Part shown: positions 35,239 through 44,279 of the stretch, piece by piece
How the letters are laid out: every line of letters begins with the position of its first letter
Numbering within the stretch: the stretch's first letter is position 1
Assembly: GCF_000633595.2 (NCBI RefSeq)
Contig: NZ_JIBU02000014.1
Location: 46,728-110,727 of the forward strand
From: Clostridium drakei
GTDB lineage: Bacteria; Bacillota; Clostridia; Clostridiales; Clostridiaceae
Length of the DNA: 64,000 bases
Reading direction: 5' to 3'
The notes under the pieces: generated by a model
The model's database searches: none
Told to the model about the DNA's origin: nothing
Seen by the model: only the letters and a program-made list of their open reading frames with translations
Translations under genes and position numbers: made by a program

Positions 35239-35267
35239 ATAGTATCATATGTCAATATCTATGTCAA
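35239..35267 (-). promoter_or_regulatory. Promoter of the XRE gene with overlapping direct repeats
   Basis: On the minus strand TTGACA (35267-35262), 17 bases, TACTAT (35244-35239). TTGACATA occurs twice, 12 bases apart, one copy at the -35 box and one in the spacer: a likely autoregulatory operator. Confidence 0.7.
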
Positions 35268-35570
35268 GTATACTTTGCAAAATGACAAGCATGCTTATAA
35301 AACTATGAAAAAAACTTCAACTTTTGAAATAAGGTTTGAAATAAGGTTGATAAGACATATATTTTGGTATATAATACTTAATATATAGATAGATTTCAAA
35401 AAAGAGAGGTATTTTTGTGAGTGTTTAGTATCTAAAAATAGGTAATTTAATATTGATTCTAAAATTGAAGGTGTAATACCTTTAATTGTTATAGAATTAA
35501 TTACTATTTATAGATACAAGTCCACGAAACTACTTTGGGGTTAGTACCCTTTATTTAAGTTTGCAATTAG

Positions 35571-35598
35571 AGCTGTGGAGTATCCATGGCTTTTTTTA
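35571..35598 (+). terminator. Orphan terminator-like hairpin before the MutS2-like gene
   Basis: AGCTGTGG/CCATGGCT stem and T7 on the plus strand, 70 bases before the MutS2-like gene. The 350 bases upstream hold no gene (only a tandem TTGAAATAAGGT pair near 35325-35350). It could be a leader attenuator; no known riboswitch core is seen. Confidence 0.45.
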
Positions 35599-35668
35599 TT
35601 TTACAATTAATACTAGAAGTCTATCTAGGTTTCGTCGGCTTGAATAAAGTTGAGGAAGGAATTTTAAA

Positions 35669-37558
35669 ATGGATAATACGACATTAGAAAAATTGAATTA
35701 TTATGAATTAAAAGAAATAGTAAAAGGATACTGTGTAAGTGGTTTGGGAAAATCCTTAATAGATAAACTAGAGCCAAGTACAAATATAAAGGTGGTAAAT
35801 AGAAGATTAGATGAAACCTCAGAAGGAAGGGCACTTTTGGATGCTTCTTATCATATACCTTTTGATGGAATATTTAATGTAAAGCCACTTATAGATAAAA
35901 TGGAAAAAGGTGCGGCATTAGATCCAGAAGAATTAACTACCATGGAAAATTTTTTAAGAGGCTGTAGAAAACTTAAATTATTCATGGAGAATAAGGATGG
36001 GTATGCTCCTACTTTAAGTTCATATAGCTTAAGTATAACAGATTTAAGTTATATAGAAGAAGAAATAAATGTATCAATATCGGGAAATAGAGTGGATTCT
36101 AATGCTTCAAAGGAACTAAAAAAAATAAGAAGGCAGATTGATGTATGTGAAGGTCAAATAAAAGGAAGGCTTGAAAAATTTCTAAAAAATCCTTCAAATA
36201 AAGAATATATACAAGAATTTTTTGTAAGTCAAAGAAATGGAAAATATACAATACCTATAAAAGCAGCTTTTAAAAATCAAGTTCAGGGTGAAATTGTTGA
36301 AAATTCATTAAAGGGAAGTACTGTATTTATAGAGCCAAATGTAATAGTTAAATATACTTCTGAGTTATCAACTTTAAAAGTTGAAGAATCTGTAGAGGAA
36401 TATAAAATACTGGCTACTTTAACAGAAATGTTGTATGAAAGGATAAGAGAACTTAAGATAAATATGGATGTAATAGCTGAATATGACATGATTTGGGCAA
36501 AAGCAAAATATAGCAGTGACATAAAAGGAATAAAGCCTAAACTAAATGAGCATGGTTATATAAAAATAGTTAAGGGAGGATATCCTTTAATAAAAAATGG
36601 AGTGCCCTTAGATTTTGAAATAGGAAAGGATTATAGGTCATTAATAATTACAGGGCCTAATGCAGGAGGAAAAACTATAGTACTAAAAACTTTAGGAATG
36701 TTAACTCTTGCAGTTCAAGCAGGGTTCCATATAAGAGCTGAACAAGGCACAGAAATTGCTGTATTTAACAAGATATTTGTAGATATAGGTGATAACCAAA
36801 GTGTGGAAAATGCTTTAAGTACTTTTTCATCTCATGTGAAAAATTTAGCGTATATAATAAAACAAAGTAATAAGTCAGCATTATTGTTGTTTGATGAAAT
36901 TGGCAGTGGAACAGAACCAAATGAAGGTGCAGCTTTAGCAATAGCTATTTTGGAAGAAGTGTATTATAAAGGTTGTATAACAGTGGCAACAACTCATTAT
37001 GGAGAGATTAAAAATTTTTCGGAGCAGCATCCAGACTTTGAAAATGCAGCTATGGAGTTTAGATGTGACACATTAGATCCATTATATAAGCTTAATATAG
37101 GAAAGACAGGAGATAGTAATGCTCTTTATATATCAAAGAAAATGGGGATTTCAGATAATATAATTGAAAGAACTAGAAGTTATATAGAAAGTAAGAATTA
37201 TAATTATGAATTAATAAGGGACAGCAAAATTATAAAGAAAAAAGATATTCAAGGAGACAAAGATGAAAGCTTTGAATTTGCTGTAGGAGACAAGGTTCTT
37301 TGGATGGATAAAAATGAAAGTGCCATTGTTTACAAAGAAAGAGATATATATAATAATATAACTATTTTATTTAATAAAGAATTTATTGATGTAAATTTCA
37401 AAAGGTTAAAATTAGAAATTAAGGCTTCAGAGCTATATCCAGAAGGATATGATTTAAATCAATTATTCGTTAGTTTCAAGGAAAGAAAGCTTGAAAGGGA
37501 TATAGAAAGAGGGTCCAAGAAGGCTTTAAAGAAACTTAAAAAAAGTCATTTTAAATAA
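35669..37558 (+). CDS. MutS2-like ATPase lacking the C-terminal Smr domain
   Basis: The 629-residue protein has MutS core helices (about 1-300) and the ATPase: Walker A GPNAGGKT, Walker B ALLLFDEIGSGTEP and ATTHYGEIK. It belongs to the MutS2 branch but is about 150 residues shorter than full MutS2 (about 780). The C-terminal part has a beta-rich KOW-like stretch (FAVGDKVLWMDKNESAIV) and ends in a basic tail (KKALKKLKKSHFK), with no Smr nuclease domain. It may act in recombination control or stalled-ribosome rescue without nuclease activity. Good ribosome site; followed by a GNAT gene after 20 bases. Confidence 0.85.
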   Translation: MDNTTLEKLNYYELKEIVKGYCVSGLGKSLIDKLEPSTNIKVVNRRLDETSEGRALLDASYHIPFDGIFNVKPLIDKMEKGAALDPEELTTMENFLRGCRKLKLFMENKDGYAPTLSSYSLSITDLSYIEEEINVSISGNRVDSNASKELKKIRRQIDVCEGQIKGRLEKFLKNPSNKEYIQEFFVSQRNGKYTIPIKAAFKNQVQGEIVENSLKGSTVFIEPNVIVKYTSELSTLKVEESVEEYKILATLTEMLYERIRELKINMDVIAEYDMIWAKAKYSSDIKGIKPKLNEHGYIKIVKGGYPLIKNGVPLDFEIGKDYRSLIITGPNAGGKTIVLKTLGMLTLAVQAGFHIRAEQGTEIAVFNKIFVDIGDNQSVENALSTFSSHVKNLAYIIKQSNKSALLLFDEIGSGTEPNEGAALAIAILEEVYYKGCITVATTHYGEIKNFSEQHPDFENAAMEFRCDTLDPLYKLNIGKTGDSNALYISKKMGISDNIIERTRSYIESKNYNYELIRDSKIIKKKDIQGDKDESFEFAVGDKVLWMDKNESAIVYKERDIYNNITILFNKEFIDVNFKRLKLEIKASELYPEGYDLNQLFVSFKERKLERDIERGSKKALKKLKKSHFK

Positions 37559-37578
37559 TATATTAAAGGAGTATAAAA

Positions 37579-38184
37579 ATGAATATATCAATTAGATTAG
37601 AAAATGAAAATGATTTTAAAAATGTAGAAAATATGATTAGAGAAGCCTTCTGGGATTTATATAGACCGGGATGTGTTGAACATCTAATTGTTCATGAAAT
37701 TAGAAAGGCAAATTCATTTATTCAAGAGTTAGATTTTGTTGCATGTAATGAGGAAGAAGTTATTGGCAATATTATTTATTCCAAAGCAAAGGTAATTAAT
37801 GATAACAATGAAGAGTTTCAAGTTTTGTGCATGGGTCCTCTTGGAGTATTACCTTCTTATCAAGGTAAAGGTATTGGAAGTTTGATTATGAAATATTCGA
37901 TTAATGCTGCAAGAACATTAGGCTATAAAGCAATTGTTATTTTTGGTAATCACAACTATTATCATCGCTTTGGCTTTGAAAATGCCGAAAAGTATAATAT
38001 TCAAACAGCTTGGGGGGCCAATATTGAAGCCTTTATGGTGCTTGAATTATATAAAGATTCGCTTAAAGGAATTTCAGGTAAGTACTATGAAGATTCTGTT
38101 TTTGAGGTAGATGATGAAGAATTAAATCTCTTTGAAAAACAGTTTCCGTATAAGGAAAAACACATCACTGATACTCAATTATGA
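37579..38184 (+). CDS. GNAT-family N-acetyltransferase
   Basis: In this 201-residue protein the acetyl-CoA loop is clear (LGVLPSYQGKGIGSLIMKYS, about 92-111), followed by VIFGNHNYYHRFGFE, typical of the YhbS-like group. The C-terminal 60 residues are an added helical part. Substrate unknown. AAAGGAG before the ATG; 20 bases after the MutS2-like gene, so possibly co-transcribed. A terminator follows. Confidence 0.85.
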   Translation: MNISIRLENENDFKNVENMIREAFWDLYRPGCVEHLIVHEIRKANSFIQELDFVACNEEEVIGNIIYSKAKVINDNNEEFQVLCMGPLGVLPSYQGKGIGSLIMKYSINAARTLGYKAIVIFGNHNYYHRFGFENAEKYNIQTAWGANIEAFMVLELYKDSLKGISGKYYEDSVFEVDDEELNLFEKQFPYKEKHITDTQL

Positions 38185-38263
38185 TAAATAGGATAAAATA
38201 ATCAGATATTTAATTTGTATTTTTTAGTAAATGTAACAATTTAAAAAGCTAACAATTTACCTT

Positions 38264-38303
38264 AACACTGTATTATTCAAAGCTGAATTTTACAGTGTTT
38301 TTT
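38264..38303 (+). terminator. Intrinsic terminator after the GNAT gene
   Basis: AACACTGTA/TACAGTGTT stem (38264-38272 with 38291-38299) with a smaller TTCA/TGAA inner pair and T6. Confidence 0.75.
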
Positions 38304-38483
38304 GTGCTGCATTTTAAAGAAAGTATTGATTCCTTTATTGACAAATGTCTTATCAAAATAAATTCTGTTATAAATCTGTACCAGTCCACATTGATATTTT
38401 AACAATTGTTTTAAATATTTAAATATTTTACACTTTAAATATAGTACAAATGCTGTTTAAGTAAAATTTCAGGAGGTTAAGTT

Positions 38484-39089
38484 ATGAAAGAAGAGGAAAA
38501 AATATTTGCAGGTAGACTATTTGATGCGACTAAGAAAGAACTTAGAGATATTAAACATAAGACACATGAGCTGTGCAGAAAATTTAATTTGCTTGATGAG
38601 TATGATGAAAGCCGTCCAACAATCATAAAAGAATTTATCGGAAAAATAGGAGAAAGATATCACTTTCAAGGACCTATACAATTTAATTATGGGTGTCATA
38701 CGTTCATTGGTGAAAACTTTGCTGCCAATTTTAATACTACAATTTTAGATGATGGTAAAATTTATATTGGTGATAATGTAATGCTTGGCCCCAATGTTTC
38801 TCTTATGGCAAGTTCACATCCACTTATTGCAGAAGAGAGAACTACTATGAAGTATGAGGATGGGCATGTATCTGTTTCTGAGTATGCAAAGGAAATTCAT
38901 ATTGGAAATAATGTTTGGATTGCTTGTAATGTTGTAGTCTGCGGAGGTGTCAATATTGGAAACAATGTAGTTATTGGTGCAGGTAGTGTGGTCACAAAGG
39001 ATATACCAGATAACTATATTGCATATGGTAATCCTTGTAAGCCAATAAGAATGATTACAGAAAAAGATTCAAAGTTAGACTTATTGTAA
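38484..39089 (+). CDS. Maltose/galactoside O-acetyltransferase-type hexapeptide protein
   Basis: The 201-residue protein starts with the Mac domain (EKIFAGRLFDATKKELRDIK). Left-handed beta-helix hexapeptide repeats follow (IYIGDNVMLGPNVSLMAS, IHIGNNVWIACNVVVCGGVN) and the end GAGSVVTKDIPDNYIAYGNP. The catalytic histidine is in SSHPL. It acetylates sugar hydroxyls with acetyl-CoA; it resembles LacA/Maa. Strong AGGAGG. Confidence 0.9.
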   Translation: MKEEEKIFAGRLFDATKKELRDIKHKTHELCRKFNLLDEYDESRPTIIKEFIGKIGERYHFQGPIQFNYGCHTFIGENFAANFNTTILDDGKIYIGDNVMLGPNVSLMASSHPLIAEERTTMKYEDGHVSVSEYAKEIHIGNNVWIACNVVVCGGVNIGNNVVIGAGSVVTKDIPDNYIAYGNPCKPIRMITEKDSKLDLL

Positions 39090-39295
39090 TTATTCATAGT
39101 ATAACTGGTTTATATATCAAGAATACTTGATACAGGACAATATAATTAATGTAAAATTTTTGGGTAGAGGTGAGTATATTACTTACCTCTCCTGTCATTT
39201 AGTATCTTAAATTTCATGCATACTAAAGTTACATGAATAATTATATTAAAAATCAGAGAAATTAAATAAATCACAGGTAAGAAAGGTGAGTAGGT

Positions 39296-40231
39296 ATGAA
39301 GAAAATATTTATTTATATAATAACATTTTTTCTATTGATTAATTCAACATATATAGTTAAAGCGTCTAATATGAATATCAATACTGAAAGTTTAAATGCC
39401 AATGAGTATGATGTTAAAATTAAGCAGGATTTATTATGTTTAATGATGGCTTATCCAGAGTATATAGAGGATATAAAGAGTGATGAAAGCAATTATGTAT
39501 ATCTGATAATGAAATCTGGCAAAAAAATTTTATATGATGATAAAAAAGTAAAAACTCCTGAGGAAAAACTTGAAAATGCAGATTTGCAGGATATTATGGA
39601 GCAGATTTATCCTTTGACCAATATTTCAAAACTAATGGATAAAAATTATGATCCTGGGCGATATAGATCCTATGATTTATTAAAAGAAGTTTATGGTTCT
39701 TCTAGACAACAAATAGAGAAAAATCTTAAAAGTGTAAATTTAAATTACACACATGTTCTTTTTAACAATAATAACAAAGCAGCTGAAGCACTTGAAAGTA
39801 CTATGCAAAATCTTATACCTCTTTTAAAAGAAAATGAAGCTGTTAGAAGATGTTTATTCCCTTGTATGGGTACTTTTAACTATCGATTAGTTGCAGGCAC
39901 TAATCGATTAAGTCCTCATTCTTTTGGGATTGCTATAGACCTTGCAAGTGATAAAAGAGATTATTGGAAATGGTCTTCACCTAAACAAGGAGAAGAACGC
40001 TTAAATTCATATTCTAAAGAAATAGTTGAAGCTTTTGAAAAAAACAATTTCGTATGGGGTGGAAAATGGGGACATTTTGACATTTTACATTTTGAATATA
40101 GACCGGAAATTATTTTAAAAGCTAAATATTTTACCAATTTTAATGGTGATAAATTAAATTGGTACAAAGGGGTTAATGTGGAGGAGACTTCAATTAAGGA
40201 GTATATTGACAAAATTAACAAAGTGTTTTAA
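39296..40231 (+). CDS. Secreted M15-family peptidase (D-Ala-D-Ala carboxypeptidase-like)
   Basis: The 311-residue protein has a signal peptide (MKKIFIYIITFFLLINSTYI, cleaved near ALA-like KAS at 22-24). The M15 zinc site follows: SPHSFGIAIDLAS with the H and D ligands, and WGHFDILHFEYRP with the catalytic D/E and the last H. It should cut peptidoglycan peptides outside the cell. About 130 residues precede the catalytic part and carry no recognised domain. It stands alone with an AAGAAAGGTG ribosome site. Confidence 0.87.
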   Translation: MKKIFIYIITFFLLINSTYIVKASNMNINTESLNANEYDVKIKQDLLCLMMAYPEYIEDIKSDESNYVYLIMKSGKKILYDDKKVKTPEEKLENADLQDIMEQIYPLTNISKLMDKNYDPGRYRSYDLLKEVYGSSRQQIEKNLKSVNLNYTHVLFNNNNKAAEALESTMQNLIPLLKENEAVRRCLFPCMGTFNYRLVAGTNRLSPHSFGIAIDLASDKRDYWKWSSPKQGEERLNSYSKEIVEAFEKNNFVWGGKWGHFDILHFEYRPEIILKAKYFTNFNGDKLNWYKGVNVEETSIKEYIDKINKVF

Positions 40232-40394
40232 TCAGTAATCTTTCTATTCAATTTTAAAAAAATTTATGAGAAAATAGCACTTATTTGCTGTAAACTATTT
40301 ACTTTAACTCCATATTTGCTAAAGGATATATTAATTCAGCAGGGATAAAATATTAATGAATTCAAAAATATGTGCTTGTAGGAGGTAATTTATT

Positions 40395-40844
40395 ATGGGG
40401 ATATTTGATAACATTTTAGGAAATGATGATGATAAGAAGAAGGATAAGAATGAAGGAAGACTTACACTTCATAAGGAAGAGCTTGATATAAACAAAAATA
40501 GAGTTCAAAAAGGTGAAGTTGAATTAAGTAGAGAAATTGTTGAAGAGGAAAAAACAGTGGATGTTCCAGTTACTCATGAAGAAGTTGTCATTGAGAGGAG
40601 ATCAATAGATAATGAAGCTAGTGATACGCCTATTAGTGATGAAGAAACAATACGTATTCCAGTAAGTGAAGAAAAAATAAATGTAGATAAGCACACTGTA
40701 ATAACTGGAGAGGTATCTGCTCATAAACGAGAAGTTGAAGAAACAGAACACGTTGATGAGAAATTAAAAAGAGAAGAAGCACGTATAAATACAAACGGTG
40801 ATGCAAATATAATAGATAAAAATTCAGAAGATGGTTTCCATTAA
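40395..40844 (+). CDS. DUF2382 (YsnF/AvaK-type) stress protein, copy 1
   Basis: The 149-residue, highly charged protein is mostly a DUF2382 domain: LTLHKEELDINKNRVQKGEV, VPVTHEEVVIERRSID, IRIPVSEEKINVDKHTVITG. No PRC barrel is attached. Such proteins are induced by general or oxidative stress; the mechanism is unknown. AGGAGG before the ATG. A related gene follows at 40977, separated by a terminator. Confidence 0.82.
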   Translation: MGIFDNILGNDDDKKKDKNEGRLTLHKEELDINKNRVQKGEVELSREIVEEEKTVDVPVTHEEVVIERRSIDNEASDTPISDEETIRIPVSEEKINVDKHTVITGEVSAHKREVEETEHVDEKLKREEARINTNGDANIIDKNSEDGFH

Positions 40845-40931
40845 AAAATTTACCAAGTGAGTCTTAGAAGAACTTTTATAGTAAGAAAGTGTGTATATTA
40901 GCAATGGTAGCGGTGGAATAAAATAAATTAG

Positions 40932-40964
40932 AAAAGCACCTCTCAATTCATGAGGTGTTTTTTT
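40932..40964 (+). terminator. Terminator between the two DUF2382 genes
   Basis: AAAAGCACCTC/GAGGTGTTTTT stem with a 9-base loop and T7. The ribosome site of the next gene follows immediately, so partial read-through may feed it. Confidence 0.8.
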
Positions 40965-40976
40965 AGGAGGAATAAA

Positions 40977-41492
40977 GTGTTAAATAAAGATGTACCTAAT
41001 AAAAGAAATGTTGAATATTTAACAGATGCTTCCATTGATGGATGGATAGTTCAAAGCGATACACATAAGAACAATGATGAAAGTATTTCACAAGAAGTTT
41101 ACCGTGATGGTAATAATGGTGTGAAAATGCAGCTTCGTGAAGAAGAAATGAAAATATCCAAGAAAAAAATACAAACTGGAGAGGTATCTATTCACAAAGA
41201 AGTTTTAACCAAAGAGGAAAATATTACTGTACCTGTAAAACAGGAGGAGTTAGTTATTGAAAAAAAGGTTTTTGATCCACAATCCTATGGTGAATCAAAT
41301 GCCCATACTGAAATTATTAGAATACCTATTAGTAAAGAACGCATTGATATACACAAAGAACCAGTAACTTTAGAGAATGTTTCGGTTAGTAAGCATAAAT
41401 ATAAAGAGATGAAACATATAACTGAAATACTAAAAAAGGAAATACCGCATGTTGATATTAAAGAAAACAACAATCAAAAAAGAAAAATGTAG
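40977..41492 (+). CDS. DUF2382 stress protein, copy 2
   Basis: The 171-residue paralogue of the preceding gene reads MQLREEEMKISKKKIQTGEV, VPVKQEELVIEKKVFD, IRIPISKERIDIHKEPVTLE. The N-terminal 50 residues (ASIDGWIVQSDTHKNNDES) differ from copy 1. I start it at GTG 40977, six bases after TAGGAGGAAT; an earlier in-frame ATG at 40950 lies inside the terminator stem. Expression probably depends on read-through or a promoter not seen. Confidence 0.8.
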   Translation: MLNKDVPNKRNVEYLTDASIDGWIVQSDTHKNNDESISQEVYRDGNNGVKMQLREEEMKISKKKIQTGEVSIHKEVLTKEENITVPVKQEELVIEKKVFDPQSYGESNAHTEIIRIPISKERIDIHKEPVTLENVSVSKHKYKEMKHITEILKKEIPHVDIKENNNQKRKM

Positions 41493-41496
41493 GAAT

Positions 41497-41534
41497 AAAA
41501 ATGGAGCTATAACTTAATATAGTTCCATTTTTCA
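41497..41534 (+). terminator. Intrinsic terminator after DUF2382 copy 2
   Basis: A 14-bp stem (41497-41510 with 41519-41532, one G-T pair) around AACTTAAT, ending in five T residues. Confidence 0.82.
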
Positions 41535-41610
41535 TACTACTGCTGTTCTTGTTATCAAAAAAATGTAATAGCTTTTTATGCTAAGTTAATTACATAATTT
41601 ATATATATTG

Positions 41611-41657
41611 TTGACAATATCAAAAAATATGATACACTTATAGTCAGTACTGAGTAT
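41611..41657 (+). promoter_or_regulatory. padR promoter with PadR operator
   Basis: TTGACA (41611-41616), 16 bases, TACACT (41633-41638). The 20-base site TTATAGTCAGTACTGAGTAT (41638-41657), with a perfect TCAGTACTGA core, begins at the -10 edge. The same 20 bases recur at 42221. Confidence 0.78.
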
Positions 41658-41670
41658 AAGGAGATTACAA

Positions 41671-42201
41671 ATGAAAATACAATTATATATTCTAGGACTT
41701 CTTATGAGATATGGTTCTCAACATGGATATAGTATAAAACAAATAGTATCAGATAACATAGCGGCCTTTGCTAAAATCAAACTTCCTACAATTTATTATC
41801 ATTTAGATAAACTGTCTGAAAAAGGCTATATAAATTCTGTTATCGAAAAAGATGGCAATAGACCTGAAAAAACAGTGTATTCTATTACTGATTCAGGAAT
41901 TGCTTATTTTAATTCTCTGCTTAATAAAATTTTAGCTGAAAATTATAGTGTAGAATTTGATTTTGATGGAGTATTATATTTTTCTGACTTTGCTGATAAG
42001 GATGCTGTTATTAAAAATTTAAATAGACAAAAAGAATATATAGAAAATAAGCTGAAAGAATTAGCTAGAACTAAAGATAATACAGTAAGTAAATTGTTAC
42101 CTGATTACAGAAGTTACTGCATTAGTATATTTAATCATCATATATATCATTTAGAAACCGAATTAAAATGGATAAATGAAACATTAAAGGAACTCTCTTA
42201 A
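41671..42201 (+). CDS. PadR-family transcriptional regulator
   Basis: The 176-residue protein starts with a PadR wHTH (LYILGLLMRYGSQHGYSIKQ, TIYYHLDKLSEKGYI, DGNRPEKTVYSITDSG). A C-terminal helical dimer domain of the Vir_act_alpha_C type follows. It is preceded by an exact copy of the operator that also precedes the next gene, so it most likely represses itself and that gene. Its stop codon lies within a GGAACTCT/AGAGTTCC hairpin (42189-42208). Confidence 0.87.
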   Translation: MKIQLYILGLLMRYGSQHGYSIKQIVSDNIAAFAKIKLPTIYYHLDKLSEKGYINSVIEKDGNRPEKTVYSITDSGIAYFNSLLNKILAENYSVEFDFDGVLYFSDFADKDAVIKNLNRQKEYIENKLKELARTKDNTVSKLLPDYRSYCISIFNHHIYHLETELKWINETLKELS

Positions 42202-42220
42202 GAGTTCCAAAAAAATGTCA

Positions 42221-42240
42221 TTATAGTCAGTACTGAGTAT
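42221..42240. promoter_or_regulatory. Second PadR operator, before the DUF2889-like gene
   Basis: The 20 bases are identical to the site at 41638-41657, with the same TCAGTACTGA core, 17 bases before the next start codon. Confidence 0.8.
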
Positions 42241-42257
42241 GTTACGGAGGTATATTT

Positions 42258-42713
42258 ATGGAAAAGAGTCTTTATTCAAGAAATTTTGAAGTTAATTATT
42301 ATGAAGTGGAGGATAATAGTTGGAGAACTATCTCACATTTAATGGATCAACAACATGATATTCAAGTAATAGTAGATGTATCTGTACCAGATATGATTAT
42401 ACTAGATGCCAAGGTAGAATTATTGCGTTATCCAATTAAAGATTGTATTTTAATTAAAGATAAAATGAAAGAATTAATAGGTGTTAATGTTATTTCAGAA
42501 TTCCGCTCTAAATGTGATGAATTGTTTTCTAGCGAAATTGGATGTGGCAATGTTAGAATGCTTCTTGGAATTTCTGTGCCTGGGGTAATCTTTAATTATT
42601 TTCCACATCAAATTAAAATAGGAAATATTACAGAAAATCAATGGTGGGATTTTTGCAAGGAAAAACTTCCTAAGGCATGTATAGCCCACACAATAATGAG
42701 TAATAATGCCTAA
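42258..42713 (+). CDS. DUF2889-like protein
   Basis: The 151-residue protein has SRNFEVNYYEVEDNSWRTIS, VSVPDMIILDAKVELLRYPI and a late GNVRMLLGISVPGVIFNYFP. The pattern suggests the DUF2889 family, whose function is unknown. GGAGG before the ATG. An exact PadR operator just upstream indicates it is the main target of the neighbouring regulator. No membrane segment is seen. Confidence 0.65.
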   Translation: MEKSLYSRNFEVNYYEVEDNSWRTISHLMDQQHDIQVIVDVSVPDMIILDAKVELLRYPIKDCILIKDKMKELIGVNVISEFRSKCDELFSSEIGCGNVRMLLGISVPGVIFNYFPHQIKIGNITENQWWDFCKEKLPKACIAHTIMSNNA

Positions 42714-42910
42714 ATACTAAAGTATTAAATAATTATTTATATAGGAGAGGATTAAAACTATGGATTATAAATTGAAAGAAGTAACAATAAGAACCAGTAT
42801 TATTTAGGTGGAATATGCATTATTCCAGAATATCAGAATTTATCTGAATATAGACATTCAGATAAATTAGTGTTATTCAAGTTTAAAAAGATAGTATAAC
42901 AGTAATCTTT

Positions 42911-42986
42911 AAATACCGTATTATTTAGAATGCTATGTTTCCTTTATGTAAAGGAAGTATATCAATAGAATAATACGGTATTTTTG
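42911..42986 (+). terminator. Cruciform terminator
   Basis: A perfect 15-bp stem (42911-42925 with 42969-42983) encloses a second hairpin, TTCCTT/AAGGAA (about 42938-42956), then T5. The 200 bases before it (42714-42910) hold only a 15-codon ORF at 42761 with GGAGAGG and no recognisable gene; it looks decayed. Confidence 0.78.
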
Positions 42987-43068
42987 TATATTTAATTATA
43001 TATGATTTATAAAATGAATTAAATGCTTATTGCTAATGAATACAAAGGTATACTCTGCTATTTAATTT

Positions 43069-43097
43069 TTGACATGAAAAAATAATATGTATATAAT
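43069..43097 (+). promoter_or_regulatory. Sigma-A promoter of the four-gene J-pseudokinase/VWA operon
   Basis: TTGACA (43069-43074), 17 bases, TATAAT (43092-43097): a full consensus. The leader of about 125 bases contains repeated GATAATAAC units (43098-43135), possibly a regulator site. Confidence 0.85.
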
Positions 43098-43229
43098 GAT
43101 AATAACAAATTGATAATAACACATAGATAATATTAATTGTGTGGATGTATCATAATAAATTGTAAAATTTAGAGTGGCCAATAGTATCATTTTAAACAGG
43201 TGAATTTTGCAAGAGGGGAGGGGTAACTG

Positions 43230-44267
43230 ATGTTTACTGTAAATGAAATATTAACAATGAAAGAACCTGGAGATTTATTTTCCGATAGTAGGACAATAAA
43301 AGAAGAATATCATAAACTAACAAAGTACTGGCACCCAGACTTCAATTTTAATTCTAAAGAATCCCAGGATGTTATGGCTAAAGTCAATGAATTATATTTT
43401 AAAGGATTAGATCTAATGAAGAATGGAACCTGGAAAGCAGATGGTTTCATAAGAATATCTGGAAAAGATAACAAGGTATACGAACTCAAATATCATATTT
43501 TTCATAATTTTGAATTAGGTGCTATGTATATAGGAAATACCGCTGTTTTGTATTTAATAGATGAAAACAATAAAGACTTATATGAAAATGCTATTAAAAT
43601 CATTGATAATTTTACTTATGCTGATTCAGGAATGAAAGAAGAAGTATCAAAGTATTTACCTAAGATACTTGGAAGGTTTGAAACAAAAGATAATAAGTTA
43701 GGAATTGTGATACAAAAAACATCTGACTTGTTTTTATTAAAGGATGTATTGGATTACTTTGATGGAAATATTCCTGAAAAGCATGCAGCTTGGATATTAA
43801 GCAGCTTATATAATCTTGTATGCTACTTAGATTATGCAGAGCTGTCACATAATTCAATATCATTAAAGAATTATTTTGTTTCACCTGAAGGTCATAGTGG
43901 TGCTTTATTAGGAGGTTGGTGGTATGCGGTACCTCAAGGTGAAAAAATGCTTGGAGTTACTGAAGAAACTTATTCAATTATGCCGCCAAAAGTTAAAAAT
44001 ACAAAGGTTGGTGATATTTCTACAGATTTAGAGTCAATTAGGTTAATTGGAAGAAAACTTTTAGGTGACAAAAATGGAACTAATCTTAATTCAAAAAGTT
44101 TTATACCTATTCCAATGATAAATTGGGTTAGGGGAGTTTCTTCTTCAAAAGCAGTGGAAGATTATGAAAACTGGATGAAATGTTTATATGACAGTTTTGG
44201 AGAAAGAAAATTTACAATAATGAATTTAAATGATACTCAGTTATATGAAAAAGTAAAAAAATTTTAG
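43230..44267 (+). CDS. J-domain protein fused to a pseudokinase-like domain
   Basis: In this 345-residue protein the first 60 residues are a J domain: LFSDSRTIKEEYHKLTKYWH with the HPD motif at 35-37. The rest is laid out like a small bacterial protein kinase, with an N-lobe (YELKYHIFHNFELGAMYIGN) and a catalytic-loop-like SHNSISLKNYFVSPEG. The catalytic HRD aspartate is missing and LLGGWWYA stands in place of DFG, so it should be inactive. It would recruit a DnaK-type chaperone to a bound partner. It is first in an operon with VWA, PurA-like and amine-oxidase genes (12-base gap to the next). GGAGGGG site. The kinase-fold claim needs a profile search. Confidence 0.72.
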   Translation: MFTVNEILTMKEPGDLFSDSRTIKEEYHKLTKYWHPDFNFNSKESQDVMAKVNELYFKGLDLMKNGTWKADGFIRISGKDNKVYELKYHIFHNFELGAMYIGNTAVLYLIDENNKDLYENAIKIIDNFTYADSGMKEEVSKYLPKILGRFETKDNKLGIVIQKTSDLFLLKDVLDYFDGNIPEKHAAWILSSLYNLVCYLDYAELSHNSISLKNYFVSPEGHSGALLGGWWYAVPQGEKMLGVTEETYSIMPPKVKNTKVGDISTDLESIRLIGRKLLGDKNGTNLNSKSFIPIPMINWVRGVSSSKAVEDYENWMKCLYDSFGERKFTIMNLNDTQLYEKVKKF

Positions 44268-44279
44268 GAGGTATTAATT

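Noticed and set aside
35400..35668. T-box or other riboswitch before the MutS2-like gene
   Set aside because: No T-box sequence or known aptamer core is seen; only a hairpin with T7 near 35571.
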